This document shows positions 8,595 through 17,346 of a stretch of DNA of 64,000 nucleotides, one piece after another. A program made the translations under genes and the position numbers. Every line of letters begins with the position of its first letter. Position 1 is the stretch's first letter. The notes under the pieces were generated by a model. That model was not told where the DNA came from. It did not search any database and worked only from the letters and a program-made list of their open reading frames with translations. The DNA is from Pollutimonas sp036675275 (GTDB taxonomy: Bacteria > Pseudomonadota > Gammaproteobacteria > Burkholderiales > Burkholderiaceae_B), in NCBI GenBank assembly GCA_036675275.1, contig JAKFFG010000070.1, positions 14,174 to 78,173 of the forward strand, in the 5' to 3' direction.

Positions 8595-8666
8595 AAAACA
8601 GCTGCCCCTGTTATGCCACCCGTGCCCGGCAGGCGATATTTGCAGGAAACTTTCCACGAGGCAACC

Positions 8667-9092
8667 ATGAGATCCATTCTTATCCCGGTAGACGGCTCCG
8701 AATCATCCAATCGTGCTGTAAAGTCCGCCATCAAGGCCGCCAACGAGTTCGGTGGCGCCAACTTGCATTTGCTGACAGTGCATCCCCCTATCGTCTCGGG
8801 CAACGTCAAGCGCTTCTTCTCGGTTGAAGCAATCGATGATTACTATCAAGACGAAGGCCGCAATGCACTGCTTTCGGCCAAGGCCCTCCTGGACGAAGCC
8901 GGGGTAAGCTACACCGAAGAAATCGCTGTCGGGCCGGTCGCACAGACCATCGCGGATGTCTCCAAGAAAAAGGGGTGCGACCTGATCATCATGGGGACAC
9001 GAGGCCTGGGCGCTGTAACAGGCTTTGTGCTCGGTTCCGTTGCCACCAAGGTGCTAGGTCTGGTCGAGATTCCGGTAGCACTGGTCAAGTAA
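8667..9092 (+). CDS. Universal stress protein (UspA family)
   Basis: A 141-residue single-domain Usp. The nucleotide-binding pattern GTRGLGAVTGFVLGS near the C-terminus, together with the N-terminal ILIPVDGSESS, indicates the ATP-binding branch. The ATG at 8667 gives the conserved N-terminus; an upstream in-frame start at 8613 would add unconserved residues. The promoter carries an FNR/Anr box, so expression is probably induced by oxygen limitation. It is convergent with zwf, three bases apart. Usp proteins protect during starvation and energy stress; the precise role here is unknown. Confidence 0.9.
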   Translation: MRSILIPVDGSESSNRAVKSAIKAANEFGGANLHLLTVHPPIVSGNVKRFFSVEAIDDYYQDEGRNALLSAKALLDEAGVSYTEEIAVGPVAQTIADVSKKKGCDLIIMGTRGLGAVTGFVLGSVATKVLGLVEIPVALVK

Positions 9093-9095
9093 GCA

Positions 9096-10496
9096 TCAGG
9101 CCGGATCGGCATTGTGCCAGCCGCCGTAGGCGGCAATAAGCGCATCAGCCTGCTCCGGCCCCCAGCTTCCCTGCTCATAAGGCAACGACGGATGATGGTC
9201 GGTCAGAACCGGCTCAAGTACCCTCCACGCAGACTCAATGGCTTGCTCGCTGGTAAACAAGGCGCCCTCGCCAGCCATGGCGTCGGCCAGCAGACGCTCG
9301 TAGGGCATCTCCTCGAACGGATCAACGTCAAGCAAAAACAGTTCGCGCTGTTCGCCCACGAACTCCTTCCCTGATCGTTTGACCCGCGCAGCCAGGGCCA
9401 CCGCCGAATTGGGCGAAATACGAAAACGTATATAGTTCGCCCGCTCATTGGCTGGCTGAGAGTCTGAAAAAAGCTTTTGCGGCGGCGGTTTCAATTGCAC
9501 CAGCACCTCTGCAACGTCCTCGGCCAGGCATTTGCCGGAGCGCAGAAACCAAGGCACGCCCGACCAGCGCCACGAATCAATGAATAATCGCAAAGCGCAG
9601 AATGTTTCCACATCAGACTGGGGATCGACGTGAGGCTCCTGTCGGTAGCCCTTGTACTGTCCGCGAACCAGGTCGTCGGAGCGTACCGGTCGCAAGGCCT
9701 GGAAGACCTTGGCCTTCTCGGCCCGCACGGCGGCATAATCCTGATATGCGGGTGGTTCCATGGCCAGCAAGGCAACAATCTGGAACAGGTGATTCTGAAT
9801 GACGTCGCGCAGGCAGCCGGCGCTTTCGTAGAAGGCGCCTCGATTCTCGACGCCAAAAGTCTCGGATAGCGTTATCTGCACACTTTCGACATGGTCTCTG
9901 TTCCAGATCGGTTCCAGGAAAGAATTGGCGAAACGGAAATACAGAATGTTCATGATCGCTTCCTTGCCCAGGAAGTGATCGATCCGGAATATGGCGTCCT
10001 CCGGAAACACAGAGCACGCCACCTCGTTAAGCTGGCGCGCCGATTCCAGGTCGCGGCCAAATGGCTTTTCAACAATCACCCGTGCGCCATCGGCCAGACC
10101 CGCCGCCGCCAATCCTTTCATGACGGTAGCAAATAAGGAAGGCGGAATGGCCAGATAGTGAATAGGCCGCGCGGCGGGCCAGAGAACCTGCTTGAGCCGC
10201 TCGAACGTGGTTGGATCTTTATAGTCGCCGCTTACATACTGCACCAGTTCCAGCAGACGTTCCAGCGCCGTCGGATCGTCGATGCCGCCGGAAAGCCGGA
10301 GACTGTCTTCAATACGCTCCCGAAGCTGATCCCGGGTCAGCGGCGAAGACGCCACGCCCACGACGGGAACGGTTAACCTGCCCTTCTTCACCATGGCATA
10401 CAAGGCGGGAAAGATTTTCTTTTGCGCCAGATCGCCCGTCATCCCGAACAGCACCAGGGAATCGGACGGACTATTGCGCTTTCCGGACGTAATCAT
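9096..10496 (-). CDS. zwf: Glucose-6-phosphate dehydrogenase
   Basis: A 466-residue enzyme oxidising glucose 6-phosphate to 6-phosphogluconolactone with NAD(P)+. The coenzyme loop GMTGDLAQKK is at 18-27, EKPFGRDL at 143-150, and the substrate/catalytic motif RIDHFLGKE at 171-179. Length is slightly under the usual 480-490. Its ATG overlaps the gnd stop by four bases (10493-10496), so gnd-zwf form a coupled oxidative pentose-phosphate operon. The lactonase (pgl) is not in this operon. The neighbouring GH15 could supply glucose, which is inference. Confidence 0.93.
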   Translation of the reverse strand: MITSGKRNSPSDSLVLFGMTGDLAQKKIFPALYAMVKKGRLTVPVVGVASSPLTRDQLRERIEDSLRLSGGIDDPTALERLLELVQYVSGDYKDPTTFERLKQVLWPAARPIHYLAIPPSLFATVMKGLAAAGLADGARVIVEKPFGRDLESARQLNEVACSVFPEDAIFRIDHFLGKEAIMNILYFRFANSFLEPIWNRDHVESVQITLSETFGVENRGAFYESAGCLRDVIQNHLFQIVALLAMEPPAYQDYAAVRAEKAKVFQALRPVRSDDLVRGQYKGYRQEPHVDPQSDVETFCALRLFIDSWRWSGVPWFLRSGKCLAEDVAEVLVQLKPPPQKLFSDSQPANERANYIRFRISPNSAVALAARVKRSGKEFVGEQRELFLLDVDPFEEMPYERLLADAMAGEGALFTSEQAIESAWRVLEPVLTDHHPSLPYEQGSWGPEQADALIAAYGGWHNADPA

Positions 10497-11512
10497 GACC
10501 GGGAACCTTTGGGCTTTTCCACGTGCCCGCCGAACTGTTTTCTCATCGCCGACAATACGCGGTTGGAGTAATCGGCATTGCCTCGAGACTCAAACCGGGA
10601 GAACAGCGCGGCGCTAAGAACCGGGGTAGGAACACCCTGATCAATCGCGGTCGCCAGCGCCCACCGCCCTTCGCCAGAATCGGATACATGGCCGGTGTAG
10701 TCTTCCAGCGCTGCATTGCCCTGCAAGGACCTGGCGGTAAGGTCGAGCAACCACGATCCAATGACACTGCCGCGCCGCCACAGTTCAGTAATTTCGGGCA
10801 GATCAAGCTCGTACTGGAAATGTTCGGGATGGCGCAACGGCGTTGTTTCAGCATCGGACTCGCGCTCGTGCTTGCCTATATTCGCCTTGTGCAGAATATT
10901 CAAGCCTTCCGCGTAGGCCGCCATCATGCCGTACTCGATGCCGTTATGCACCATTTTCACGAAATGGCCGGCACCGTGCGGACCGCAATGCAAATAGCCA
11001 TTATCGGCGCTGGTCTGCACCCGATCCGGCGTGACCGGCACGGTGCCGGCCCCCGGAGAAAGCGCCGCAAATATGGGTTCCACATGTGCAAATGCGTCAG
11101 CGTCGCCACCCACCATGAGGCAATAGCCGCGCTCAAGACCTGCCACGCCGCCGCTGGTCCCCACGTCCATGTAGTGTATGCCTTGACGCGCCAGGTCGGC
11201 CGCCCGGCGTATGTCTTCGTGATAGGACGAATTGCCTCCATCAATGACAATGTCGCCTTCCTGCAGCAACGGTGTCAGTTGCGCAAGCACTTTGTCCACC
11301 ACCGCGGCGGGCACCATGAGCCATACGGTCCGCGGAGCATCGAGCTGAGCGGCCAGATCCTGCAGGTCTGCACACGCCGTGGCGCCGGCCTCGGCCAGGG
11401 ATTTTGCGGCATCGGGGTGGCTGTCGTACACCACGCAATCGTGACCGTTACGCAGCAGGCGCTGCACCATATTGTTGCCCATGCGGCCTAAACCGACCAT
11501 CCCGATCTGCAT
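10493..11512 (-). CDS. gnd: 6-phosphogluconate dehydrogenase, decarboxylating, short type
   Basis: A 339-residue 6PGDH, much shorter than the 470-residue E. coli Gnd and of the type represented by GntZ/YqeC, often NAD-preferring. GLGRMG (7-12) is the dinucleotide loop, GGNSSYHED (91-99) and DVGTSGG (115-121) bind substrate, and Lys185 with Glu192 in KMVHNGIE are the likely catalytic pair. It catalyses oxidative decarboxylation to ribulose 5-phosphate. It is the first gene of the gnd-zwf operon, and the 84 bases before it are shared with the divergent redoxin gene. Confidence 0.92.
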   Translation of the reverse strand: MQIGMVGLGRMGNNMVQRLLRNGHDCVVYDSHPDAAKSLAEAGATACADLQDLAAQLDAPRTVWLMVPAAVVDKVLAQLTPLLQEGDIVIDGGNSSYHEDIRRAADLARQGIHYMDVGTSGGVAGLERGYCLMVGGDADAFAHVEPIFAALSPGAGTVPVTPDRVQTSADNGYLHCGPHGAGHFVKMVHNGIEYGMMAAYAEGLNILHKANIGKHERESDAETTPLRHPEHFQYELDLPEITELWRRGSVIGSWLLDLTARSLQGNAALEDYTGHVSDSGEGRWALATAIDQGVPTPVLSAALFSRFESRGNADYSNRVLSAMRKQFGGHVEKPKGSRS

Positions 11513-11596
11513 CGCGTTTCTCCAAAAAATAAAACCTTAACCGATAACGGTCTAGACTATTACATCGACGGCTAAAAAGAACCCATGAGGTAAGGT

Positions 11597-12079
11597 ATGC
11601 GCGCCCCATCCTACGAATACGCGGCACCCTGGATGATCAGCCAGTGGATGAACGCCTCTGGCGACATGACGCTGGAATCCTTGCGCGGCAAGGTCGTGGT
11701 CGTGCATGCATTCCAGATGCTGTGTCCCGGCTGCGTCAGTCATGGCATTCCGCAGGCAAAAGCCATACACAATGCATTTCCGCTGGACAAACTTCGTGTC
11801 GTCGGACTGCACACGGTGTTCGAACACCATGAAGCGATGGGACCCGTATCGCTCAAGGCTTTCATCCAGGAATACCGCATACCGTTTCCTGTCGGCGTAG
11901 ACGAACGCTCGCCGGACAATCCTGTTCCGTTGACGATGCAGGCATACGGACTGCAGGGTACGCCCAGCCTTATCCTCATCGACCAGAATGGCTATATTAG
12001 ATTGCATCATTTTGGACAACTGGACGACCTGCGCGCGGGAGCGGCCATAGGCCAATTGCTTGCCGAAGGCGCCACCTGA
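11597..12079 (+). CDS. Redoxin / TlpA-like thioredoxin-fold protein
   Basis: A 160-residue thioredoxin-fold protein with CPGC at residues 43-46 in HAFQMLCPGC and the cis-Pro region QGTPSLILID near residue 126. No signal peptide or lipobox is seen, so it is probably cytoplasmic, unlike classical TlpA. It could be a thiol oxidoreductase or a peroxiredoxin-like enzyme. A GAGGTAAGGT ribosome site precedes the ATG. It is divergent from gnd and convergent with the slipin gene, three bases apart. The physiological partner is unknown. Confidence 0.8.
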   Translation: MRAPSYEYAAPWMISQWMNASGDMTLESLRGKVVVVHAFQMLCPGCVSHGIPQAKAIHNAFPLDKLRVVGLHTVFEHHEAMGPVSLKAFIQEYRIPFPVGVDERSPDNPVPLTMQAYGLQGTPSLILIDQNGYIRLHHFGQLDDLRAGAAIGQLLAEGAT

Positions 12080-12082
12080 CGA

Positions 12083-12841
12083 TCAGACCTTCTTGTTTAC
12101 GAGCGCCGACAACAGATCCACGGGTATGGGGAAAACCAGCGTGGAGCTTTTGTCGCCCGCCACCTGCGTGAGCGTTTGCAGATAGCGCAACTGCATTGCC
12201 GAAGGTTGAACCGCAAGTATCTCGGCGGCCTCCATCAGCGCCTGCGCCGCCTGCTTTTCGCCCTCCGCATGAATGACTTTGGCGCGACGTTCGCGCTCGG
12301 CCTCGGCTTGGCGGGCAATTGCACGCACCATGCTTTCGTTCAGGTCGATGTGCTTGATCTCGACGTTCGTCACTTTGATTCCCCACGAGTCGGTCTGCGC
12401 ATCCAGTATCTGCTGGATATCGAGATTGAGTTTTTCACGCTCCGACAGCATTTCATCGAGCTCATGCTTGCCCAGCACTGCGCGCAAGGTGGTCTGCGCC
12501 AACTGGCTGGTGGCCTCGAGGTAATGTTCAACCTGGATGATCGCTCTTTCCGGTGCCACAACCCGGAAGTACAGGACCGCATTGACCTTTACCGACACGT
12601 TGTCCCGCGAAATGACATCCTGGCCAGGTACATCCATGGTAACGACGCGCAGGTCGACACGCACCATTTGCTGCAATATCGGGATCACGAAGATCAGTCC
12701 GGGCCCCTTCACCTTGGTGAATCGGCCCAGGGTGAAGATCACGCCGCGCTGGTATTCGCGAAGGATCTTGATGGCATTGATCACCACCAGCAGTACGACG
12801 ATGATGATGACGGTCAAGGCAATGTTAACGCCGTAAAACAT
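12083..12841 (-). CDS. Slipin family membrane protein (SPFH/stomatin-like)
   Basis: A 252-residue protein with one N-terminal membrane helix (about residues 5-27) and an SPFH/band 7 domain followed by a helical coiled-coil part rich in Ala, Glu and Arg. Bacterial slipins oligomerise in the membrane and are usually encoded with an NfeD-type protease that cleaves them. Here the nfeD-like gene ends 14 bases upstream, the standard pair. A role in membrane quality control or microdomains is family knowledge; no specific partner can be read from the sequence. Confidence 0.92.
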   Translation of the reverse strand: MFYGVNIALTVIIIVVLLVVINAIKILREYQRGVIFTLGRFTKVKGPGLIFVIPILQQMVRVDLRVVTMDVPGQDVISRDNVSVKVNAVLYFRVVAPERAIIQVEHYLEATSQLAQTTLRAVLGKHELDEMLSEREKLNLDIQQILDAQTDSWGIKVTNVEIKHIDLNESMVRAIARQAEAERERRAKVIHAEGEKQAAQALMEAAEILAVQPSAMQLRYLQTLTQVAGDKSSTLVFPIPVDLLSALVNKKV

Positions 12842-12855
12842 GGTAGTCCCCTAAG

Positions 12856-14256
12856 TTAGTGTCGAACAAGCGGTGCCGGTCCGGCGCGAGTTACCTGCAG
12901 AGTCAGTCCATCCATTGCAACCACACGGACCCGGTCGCCAGGCGATAACGGTTCTTTGCTGCGCACCCGCCAGCTTTCGCCACGCAGCTCCGCGTACGTG
13001 GCACCCTCGACCACGCTTGTTACCACGCCCTCGATTCCCAGCATCTGTTCACGTCCGCTGACAATCTTACTTTTACGCGAGCGCGATACCATCATGCCCG
13101 TCAGCATGATCAGGCCCGCGCAGGAAATCGCAAGACCGGCAAGAAAAGGAATCGACAAGTCGAACCCGGGAATTCCAGTATCCGTCAGGAACAAGCCGCC
13201 CAGGATAAATGCGGCAATGCCCCCCAGACCCAGAACACCAAAACTGGGCAAAAACGCTTCCGCAATCATCATCGCGGCGCCCGCCGCGGCGAGTGCCACT
13301 CCTGCCCAATTCACCGGCAGCATCTGGAACGCGTAAAGACCCAGCAGAATACAAATAAGCCCCGCGACCCCGGGCAAGGCAACACCCGGGCTGGTAAGCT
13401 CGAAGAAAAGGCCGTAAATGCCCACCATCATCAGGATCAGCGCAACTTGGGGATTCGCCAACAGCAACAACACACGTGTGCGCCAATCCGGAACAATGCG
13501 TATAACGGCGGCACCGGCCGTTTCAAGCTGTACTGATTGGCCCGTACCCAAGGTGACTGTCCGGCCGTCGATTTTTTGAAGCAGGTCGCTGGTGTCGGAA
13601 GCAATGATGTCGATGGCACCGGCTTTCAGTGCTTCTTGAGCCGGCAGGCTGGTGGCCTCGCGTACTGTCCTCTCGGCAAAGTCGGCATTGCGGCCTCTTA
13701 ATTGGGCCAGACTGCGGATATATGCCGCCGCGTCGTTGGTGACCTTGTCGGTCATCGCATCGCCGCCCGCCTTCTTGTCATTACCTTCATCGGGGGCGGC
13801 TGCGCCGCCGGTCAGGGAGACCGGCGTGGCGGCGCCCAGATTGCTTGCCGGCGTCATTGCCGCCACGTGGCTGGCGTAAAGAATGAAGGTTCCGGCACTG
13901 GCAGCGCGTGCCCCTCCTGGCGCGACAAAAGTGGCCACGGGAACCGGCGAAGCCACTATCCCGCGAATAATGGACCGCATGGAAGAATCGAGTCCGCCGG
14001 GTGTATCAAGTTCAATAACGAGCAGCGCCGCCTGTTCCTGCGCTGCCCGCTTCAGGCCGCGAACAATGAAGTCCGACGAAGGCGGGCTGATAATTCCGTC
14101 GACCTGAAGCACCATGACAACGGGCGCGGTCGCGTCGGGCGCCGATACGTCGGGCGTCGATACGTCGGGCGCCGCTATGGCCGTCCCGGACATCAACCCC
14201 GAAATTGCCAGGGCGGCCAGCAACATGGCGCATATGGTCGCTTTGATCCTGATCAT
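12856..14256 (-). CDS. NfeD-family membrane serine protease (ClpP-like + NfeD domain)
   Basis: A 466-residue long-form NfeD (1b type). A signal peptide (residues 1-29) is followed by a ClpP-like protease domain with the likely nucleophile Ser120 (GARAAS) and Lys171 as general base, then four or five membrane helices (about 245-380) and a C-terminal OB-fold NfeD domain. The homologue PH1510 cleaves its partner stomatin. The ATG at 14256 follows AAGGAGG; an upstream in-frame extension to 14349 lacks support. Just after the signal peptide the protein has DVSTPDVSAPDATAP, encoded by a 15-bp tandem repeat. The slipin partner is next in the operon. Confidence 0.9.
   Translation of the reverse strand: MIRIKATICAMLLAALAISGLMSGTAIAAPDVSTPDVSAPDATAPVVMVLQVDGIISPPSSDFIVRGLKRAAQEQAALLVIELDTPGGLDSSMRSIIRGIVASPVPVATFVAPGGARAASAGTFILYASHVAAMTPASNLGAATPVSLTGGAAAPDEGNDKKAGGDAMTDKVTNDAAAYIRSLAQLRGRNADFAERTVREATSLPAQEALKAGAIDIIASDTSDLLQKIDGRTVTLGTGQSVQLETAGAAVIRIVPDWRTRVLLLLANPQVALILMMVGIYGLFFELTSPGVALPGVAGLICILLGLYAFQMLPVNWAGVALAAAGAAMMIAEAFLPSFGVLGLGGIAAFILGGLFLTDTGIPGFDLSIPFLAGLAISCAGLIMLTGMMVSRSRKSKIVSGREQMLGIEGVVTSVVEGATYAELRGESWRVRSKEPLSPGDRVRVVAMDGLTLQVTRAGPAPLVRH
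14132..14176 (-). repeat. Three tandem 15-bp units inside nfeD-like gene
   Basis: Three consecutive units related to ACGTCGGGCGCCGAT lie end to end with one to three differences. They keep frame and encode the Pro/Ser/Thr/Asp-rich stretch after the signal peptide. Such in-frame repeats can change copy number by slippage. Confidence 0.75.
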
Positions 14257-14281
14257 GTCGGCCTCCTTGACGAGGGAACAT

Positions 14282-14665
14282 TCAGTATAGGCCCTTAATT
14301 TCAGTTGCCAAGACCACGGCATGATTATGTTCGACATCTTTGGCGGCATACACCAGTGTGATGTGCCTGTCCTTGGCCGATGAAATCAAGTCCCGCATAC
14401 GTTGCTGTTGGTCCGGCGCCTTCAGCTCCAGCCGATAGCGCTTGCTGAACTCTTCCCAGTTCTCGACCTTGTGCCCGAACCAGGTGCGCAGGGAGGGACT
14501 CGGGGCAAGCTCCTTGTTCCACTCGTCGAATACAATCTCATCGCGCGAAACGCCGCGGGGCCACAGCCGATCGACAAGGACACGGTAGCCGTCATCCGGC
14601 TCGGCCGGATCGTAGGCCCGTTTAATATGAACATGGGGGTGTCTGCGCCCGGCATGCGATGCCAT
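14282..14665 (-). CDS. DUF488 family protein
   Basis: A 127-residue cytoplasmic protein with the DUF488 pattern: IKRAYDP near the N-terminus, VDRLWPRGVSRDE at about 31-43, and TLVYAAKDVEHNHAVVL near the C-terminus. The family has no settled biochemical role, though conserved charged and aromatic residues suggest an enzyme or nucleic acid binder. It lies between fumC and the nfeD-slipin pair on the same strand with 25-30 base gaps, so it probably shares their transcript. Confidence 0.85.
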   Translation of the reverse strand: MASHAGRRHPHVHIKRAYDPAEPDDGYRVLVDRLWPRGVSRDEIVFDEWNKELAPSPSLRTWFGHKVENWEEFSKRYRLELKAPDQQQRMRDLISSAKDRHITLVYAAKDVEHNHAVVLATEIKGLY

Positions 14666-14695
14666 ACCATTTCACTCCTTGCTACGCGTGGCTAA

Positions 14696-16096
14696 TCAGC
14701 CAGCACGTGTCATGTCGATAGGAACAATCCAGGCGTCGTATTCTTCTGCGCTCACATACCCCAGCTCGAGCGCCGCCGCCCGCAAGGTGGTCTGCTCTTT
14801 CTGGGCCTTCTTGGCAATGGCGGCCGCCTTGTCATAGCCGATATGGCGATTCAGCGCCGTTACCAGCATAAGGTTCTTTTCCAGATTATCAGCAATGCGT
14901 TCGCGATTCGGCTCTATGCCGACCGCGCAATGGTCATTGAACGCGAGGCACGCATCGCTGATCAGCTCTATGCTTTCCAGCACGTTATGGACCATGACCG
15001 GTTTATAGACATTGAGCTGAAAGTTGCCCTGGCTGCCGGCAAATGCCGTGGCCGCATCGTTTCCGAACACTTGTACGCACACCATCGTCATGGCCTCGCA
15101 CTGTGTGGGATTGACCTTGCCGGGCATGATTGAGGACCCAGGCTCGTTATCGGGTATGACCAGCTCGCCTATGCCGCAGCGGGGTCCGCTTGCCAGCCAT
15201 CGCACATCGTTGGCCATTTTCATCAGCGCGCCGGCAAGCGTGCGCAGCGACGCCGATAAGCTGACCAGTGCATCGTGCGCCGACAGGGCAAAGAACTTGT
15301 TGTCTGCCGACCTGAACGGCAGGCCGGTTATGCTTTCGATACGACCGGCCGCAACCTCGCCGAAGCGAGGATGGGAATTCAGGCCGGTGCCCACGGCGGT
15401 GCCGCCTATCGCAAGATCATAGATGCCCGGCAAGTCGGACTGGATCCGGTCCAGGGCGAAATCGATCTGGGCTACCCATGCGCCTATTTCCTGGCCCAGC
15501 GTTATCGGCGTGGCGTCCTGCAAATGGGTGCGGCCGGTCTTTACCACGTCATTGAACTGTTCCGCCTTTTTGGCAAGCGAGCCGCGCAGCTTTCCCACCG
15601 AAGGAAAAAGCTTGCGCGCGAGTTCCTGCGCCACGGCAATATGCATGGCCGTGGGAAAAGTGTCGTTCGATGACTGGCCGCGATTGACGTGGTCGTTGGG
15701 ATGCACGGGAGTCTTGCTGCCACGTTCTCCGCCGCCCAGTTCAATGGCGCGATTGGCAATGACTTCGTTGGCGTTCATGTTCGACTGGGTGCCCGAACCC
15801 GTCTGGAAGACCACCAAGGGGAATTCGTCGTCGAGCTTGCCCTCGATGACTTCGTCAGCGGCCTTGATAATGAGTTCCGCAATATCGGAGGGAAGCTCGC
15901 CCAGATCCGCATTGGCCTGGGCCGCCGCTTTCTTCAGGATGCCCAGGGCGGAGATGACGGCCGGTTGCCATTGAAACCGCGAGACGCCGATGGGGAAGTT
16001 CTGGATTGAACGCTGGGTCTGCGCGCCCCAGTATCGTTCGGCCGGGACGTCGATCTCGCCCATAGAATCAGTTTCTTTACGCGTTGCCGCCATCAT
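14696..16096 (-). CDS. fumC: Fumarate hydratase class II
   Basis: A 466-residue oxygen-stable fumarase of the TCA cycle. The aspartase/fumarase signature GSSIMPGKVNP is at 320-330, SGTQSNMN at 101-108, and the catalytic base region TGRTHLQDA includes His191. Length fits the FumC family. The start has two adjacent Met codons; the first gives the longer product. It sits 44 bases after epd and 30 bases before the DUF488 gene on the same strand. FumC is often used under iron limitation or superoxide stress, compatible with other oxidative stress genes in the window. Confidence 0.95.
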   Translation of the reverse strand: MMAATRKETDSMGEIDVPAERYWGAQTQRSIQNFPIGVSRFQWQPAVISALGILKKAAAQANADLGELPSDIAELIIKAADEVIEGKLDDEFPLVVFQTGSGTQSNMNANEVIANRAIELGGGERGSKTPVHPNDHVNRGQSSNDTFPTAMHIAVAQELARKLFPSVGKLRGSLAKKAEQFNDVVKTGRTHLQDATPITLGQEIGAWVAQIDFALDRIQSDLPGIYDLAIGGTAVGTGLNSHPRFGEVAAGRIESITGLPFRSADNKFFALSAHDALVSLSASLRTLAGALMKMANDVRWLASGPRCGIGELVIPDNEPGSSIMPGKVNPTQCEAMTMVCVQVFGNDAATAFAGSQGNFQLNVYKPVMVHNVLESIELISDACLAFNDHCAVGIEPNRERIADNLEKNLMLVTALNRHIGYDKAAAIAKKAQKEQTTLRAAALELGYVSAEEYDAWIVPIDMTRAG

Positions 16097-16140
16097 TTGC
16101 TCCTTGTTCGCGGTGGACGAAAAACCCCGTTGCCTTTCAA

Positions 16141-17196
16141 CTATACCCTTCCACCGCTTGTGTCACTACTGCGGAATCGCTCGGACCATATGGCAGCCAC
16201 ATCGAGCATTCGGTTGGCGAACCCCCATTCATTGTCGAACCACACAAAGAGATTGCCGAAACCGTGGCCGTTGGTACGTGTCTGGCTGCCGTCGATAATG
16301 GCGGAATGAGGATTGTGATTGAAGTCTATCGAGGCATGCGGATGGTTGGAATAGGACAGCAAGCCGGGGTAGAGATTGGTCGATTCCATCAGCAGCGCGT
16401 TCAATTGCTGCGTAGTGACGTCCTGCTCAAGCTTCACCATGATGTCGATTGCCGACACGTTCAATATAGGCACCCGGATGGCCTTGGCTTGCACCTTGCC
16501 CGCCAGTTGCGGCAAAAGCCGTTCCACACCTTGCGCCAGTCCCGTCGCCACCGGAACGATAGACTGCATCGCCGACCTTGTACGTCGCAGGTCGGCATGG
16601 TGGTAGCCGTCGATAAGAGGCTGGTCGTTCATGACCGAGTGCAGCGTCGTCAAGAAGGCGTGATCGACGCCGTATGCGTCGTCCAGGGCCGACAGCACGG
16701 GAACAATGGCATTCGTCGTACACGAAGCATTGGACACGATACGTTCCTGTCCCGACAAGGCTTCGTGGTTGATGCCGAAGACCACGGTTGCGTCGACATC
16801 GCCGGCGCTGTTCCCAGGTTGCGAAACCAGGACTCGGGGGCATCCGGCGTCGATAAAACGCTGGATTTCATGGCGCGCGCTGTACTGCCCGGAGCACTCC
16901 AGCACGATATCGGGGGCGAGATGTGACCAGTCCACTTCTTCCGGCGTACGCGCGTGGCTTACGTGGATTTCCCTGCCATTGATGATCAGACAATCCGCGC
17001 CCTGTTCGACCTTGCCCGGAAATACGCCGTGCGTTGAATCGAACTGGGATAAATACGCCATGGTTGCGAGGTCGGCCGGTTCGTTGATGCCAACGATTTG
17101 AAGGCGATCTTTCAGCGGCGACTCGTACAGCGCACGCAATACACAGCGGCCAATGCGGCCATAGCCGTTGATGGCAAGACGAACAGGACGACTCAT
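16141..17196 (-). CDS. epd: D-erythrose-4-phosphate dehydrogenase
   Basis: A 351-residue GAPDH-fold enzyme. The NAD loop INGYGRIGR is at 9-17, the active-site Cys159 sits in SNASCTTN and His186 in TTLHSVMN. The segment DQPLIDGYHHADLRRTRSAM and the strand ending DNEWGFANRMLD follow the E. coli Epd pattern more closely than glycolytic GapA. Epd makes 4-phosphoerythronate for pyridoxal phosphate synthesis. It could still have some GAPDH activity. It heads the same-strand run through fumC to the slipin gene. Confidence 0.82.
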   Translation of the reverse strand: MSRPVRLAINGYGRIGRCVLRALYESPLKDRLQIVGINEPADLATMAYLSQFDSTHGVFPGKVEQGADCLIINGREIHVSHARTPEEVDWSHLAPDIVLECSGQYSARHEIQRFIDAGCPRVLVSQPGNSAGDVDATVVFGINHEALSGQERIVSNASCTTNAIVPVLSALDDAYGVDHAFLTTLHSVMNDQPLIDGYHHADLRRTRSAMQSIVPVATGLAQGVERLLPQLAGKVQAKAIRVPILNVSAIDIMVKLEQDVTTQQLNALLMESTNLYPGLLSYSNHPHASIDFNHNPHSAIIDGSQTRTNGHGFGNLFVWFDNEWGFANRMLDVAAIWSERFRSSDTSGGRV

Positions 17197-17346
17197 GAGT
17201 AAATGCTCGGATGAAAAGCCACGGGAAGTGTCACGATCGGTCTGTCGGACACGCGAGCCTTGATTAGAACACTTAAGCAGTGAATGTCTGCAATACTTGC
17301 CCGCCAGTGCGCACGCTGGCCGTGCAAGGCCAGTCTCTTTTCCTTA

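Noticed and set aside
10523..11491. Rightward open frame of 322 codons opposite gnd
   Set aside because: Shadow of gnd, which has intact motifs.
17316..17333. Hairpin CTGGCC-N6-GGCCAG followed by T-rich bases
   Set aside because: The T-rich side is on the strand with no upstream gene, so it is not a credible terminator.
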